NCBI GenBank assembly: GCA_037190175.1
Contig: JBBCJM010000081.1
Span: 1 to 21,903, forward strand
Direction: 5' to 3'
Source: JBBCJM01 sp037190175
Lineage (GTDB): Bacteria > Pseudomonadota > Alphaproteobacteria > Rhodobacterales > Rhodobacteraceae
DNA: 21,903 nucleotides
The notes under the pieces are model-generated. The model ran no database searches. It saw only the letters and a list, made by a program, of their open reading frames with translations, and was not told the origin of the DNA. The first letter of the stretch is position 1. Every line of letters starts with the position of its first letter. A program made the translations under genes and the position numbers. Below are positions 21,659-21,903 of this stretch, piece by piece.

Positions 21659-21903
21659 TCAGAGCCCCAGGGCGGCCCTGACCTGCGCCAGCACGCTGGG
21701 CAGCGCGGCCGGCTGTTCGGCGGCCGCTTCCAGGGCCCGCTTCAGCGCGGCCTTGCGGGCGTCGGCCAAGGGCGAGGCGTCGATCAGCGCATTGACCGCG
21801 GCGGCGTCGAAGCTGGCCGGGTCGAGCGCCGCGGCAGCACCGGCGGCAGCGTCGGTCGCAGCCCGTTCCACGGCGGCAGCGGCCTCGGCGGCGGCCTGGC
21901 GCG
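21659..21903 (-). CDS. Ala-rich protein, C-terminal part only, runs off the right edge
   Basis: The minus-strand frame is open from the window end to the TGA at 21659-21661 and gives at least 81 residues. It is extremely Ala-rich (RQAAAEAAAAVERAATDAA), then has a helical stretch (NALIDASPLADARKAALKRALEAAA) and ends LPSVLAQVRAALGL. An internal GTG at 21869-21871 could start a 70-residue product, but the frame continues upstream without a stop, so this is probably the tail of a larger protein. Function not recognised. It is convergent with fpr and shares the terminator at 21610-21643. Confidence 0.6.
   Translation of the reverse strand, partial: RQAAAEAAAAVERAATDAAAGAAAALDPASFDAAAVNALIDASPLADARKAALKRALEAAAEQPAALPSVLAQVRAALGL

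Overview
The window reads as a chromosomal segment of a GC-rich alphaproteobacterium, most likely a member of the Rhodobacteraceae (Rhodobacter/Paracoccus-like). The reasons are the very GC-rich codon use, the gene order Lrp/AsnC regulator - SUMT (cobA) - DUF2849 - siroheme nitrite/sulfite reductase - APS-type cysH - DUF934 - ferredoxin-NADP reductase, and the DUF59/SufT and IscA-type Fe-S genes. I had no database access, so the taxonomic call is an inference from gene content.

Layout. 1-8527 is a complete type I-C CRISPR-Cas locus on the minus strand, read from right to left: cas3, cas5c, cas8c (with an internal, SD-preceded GTG start that should give the small subunit Cas11c), cas7c (broken by a one-base deletion), cas4, cas1, cas2, a leader, and an array of at least nine identical 32-bp repeats that appears to continue beyond the left edge. 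8659-9360 is an orphan LuxR/NarL-type response regulator. It runs tail-to-tail (28-bp overlap) into a small secreted lytic transglycosylase. 10112-10609 is ssb. A 349-bp non-coding stretch rich in inverted repeats follows.

10959-13243 holds two Fe-S maturation genes, a SufT-type DUF59 protein and an IscA/SufA-type carrier. Between them sits a two-gene unit, a SatD-like protein with a C-terminal helix-turn-helix and a DUF3307 membrane protein. It is preceded by a 157-bp AT-richer segment full of CAAG/CTTG and TATCAA/TTGATA dyads, which looks like a self-regulated module placed beside Fe-S genes. 13304-15242 carries tpiA and a cytochrome P450. 15509-16105 carries a small acidic ORF overlapping a MazF/PemK-like ORF (possible toxin-antitoxin-type pair). 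The second ORF seems to have lost its correct C-terminus through another one-base deletion.

16136-21590 is the assimilatory sulfate reduction cluster. A divergent Lrp-type regulator faces SUMT (siroheme precursor), DUF2849, sulfite reductase, APS reductase and DUF934, most of them overlapping and thus probably translationally coupled. A ferredoxin-NADP reductase follows, which could supply electrons. A 53-bp double-hairpin element flanked by a 21-bp direct duplication has entered the cysH/DUF934 junction, and both the stop/start overlap and the ribosome-binding site were re-created by the duplication. A strong hairpin terminator ends the cluster, and an Ala-rich partial gene on the minus strand leaves the window at the right edge.

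The most interesting points are the intact internal Cas11c translation signal beside a broken cas7, the SatD/DUF3307 unit with its dyad-rich control region, and the hairpin element whose insertion kept translational coupling by duplicating the start region.
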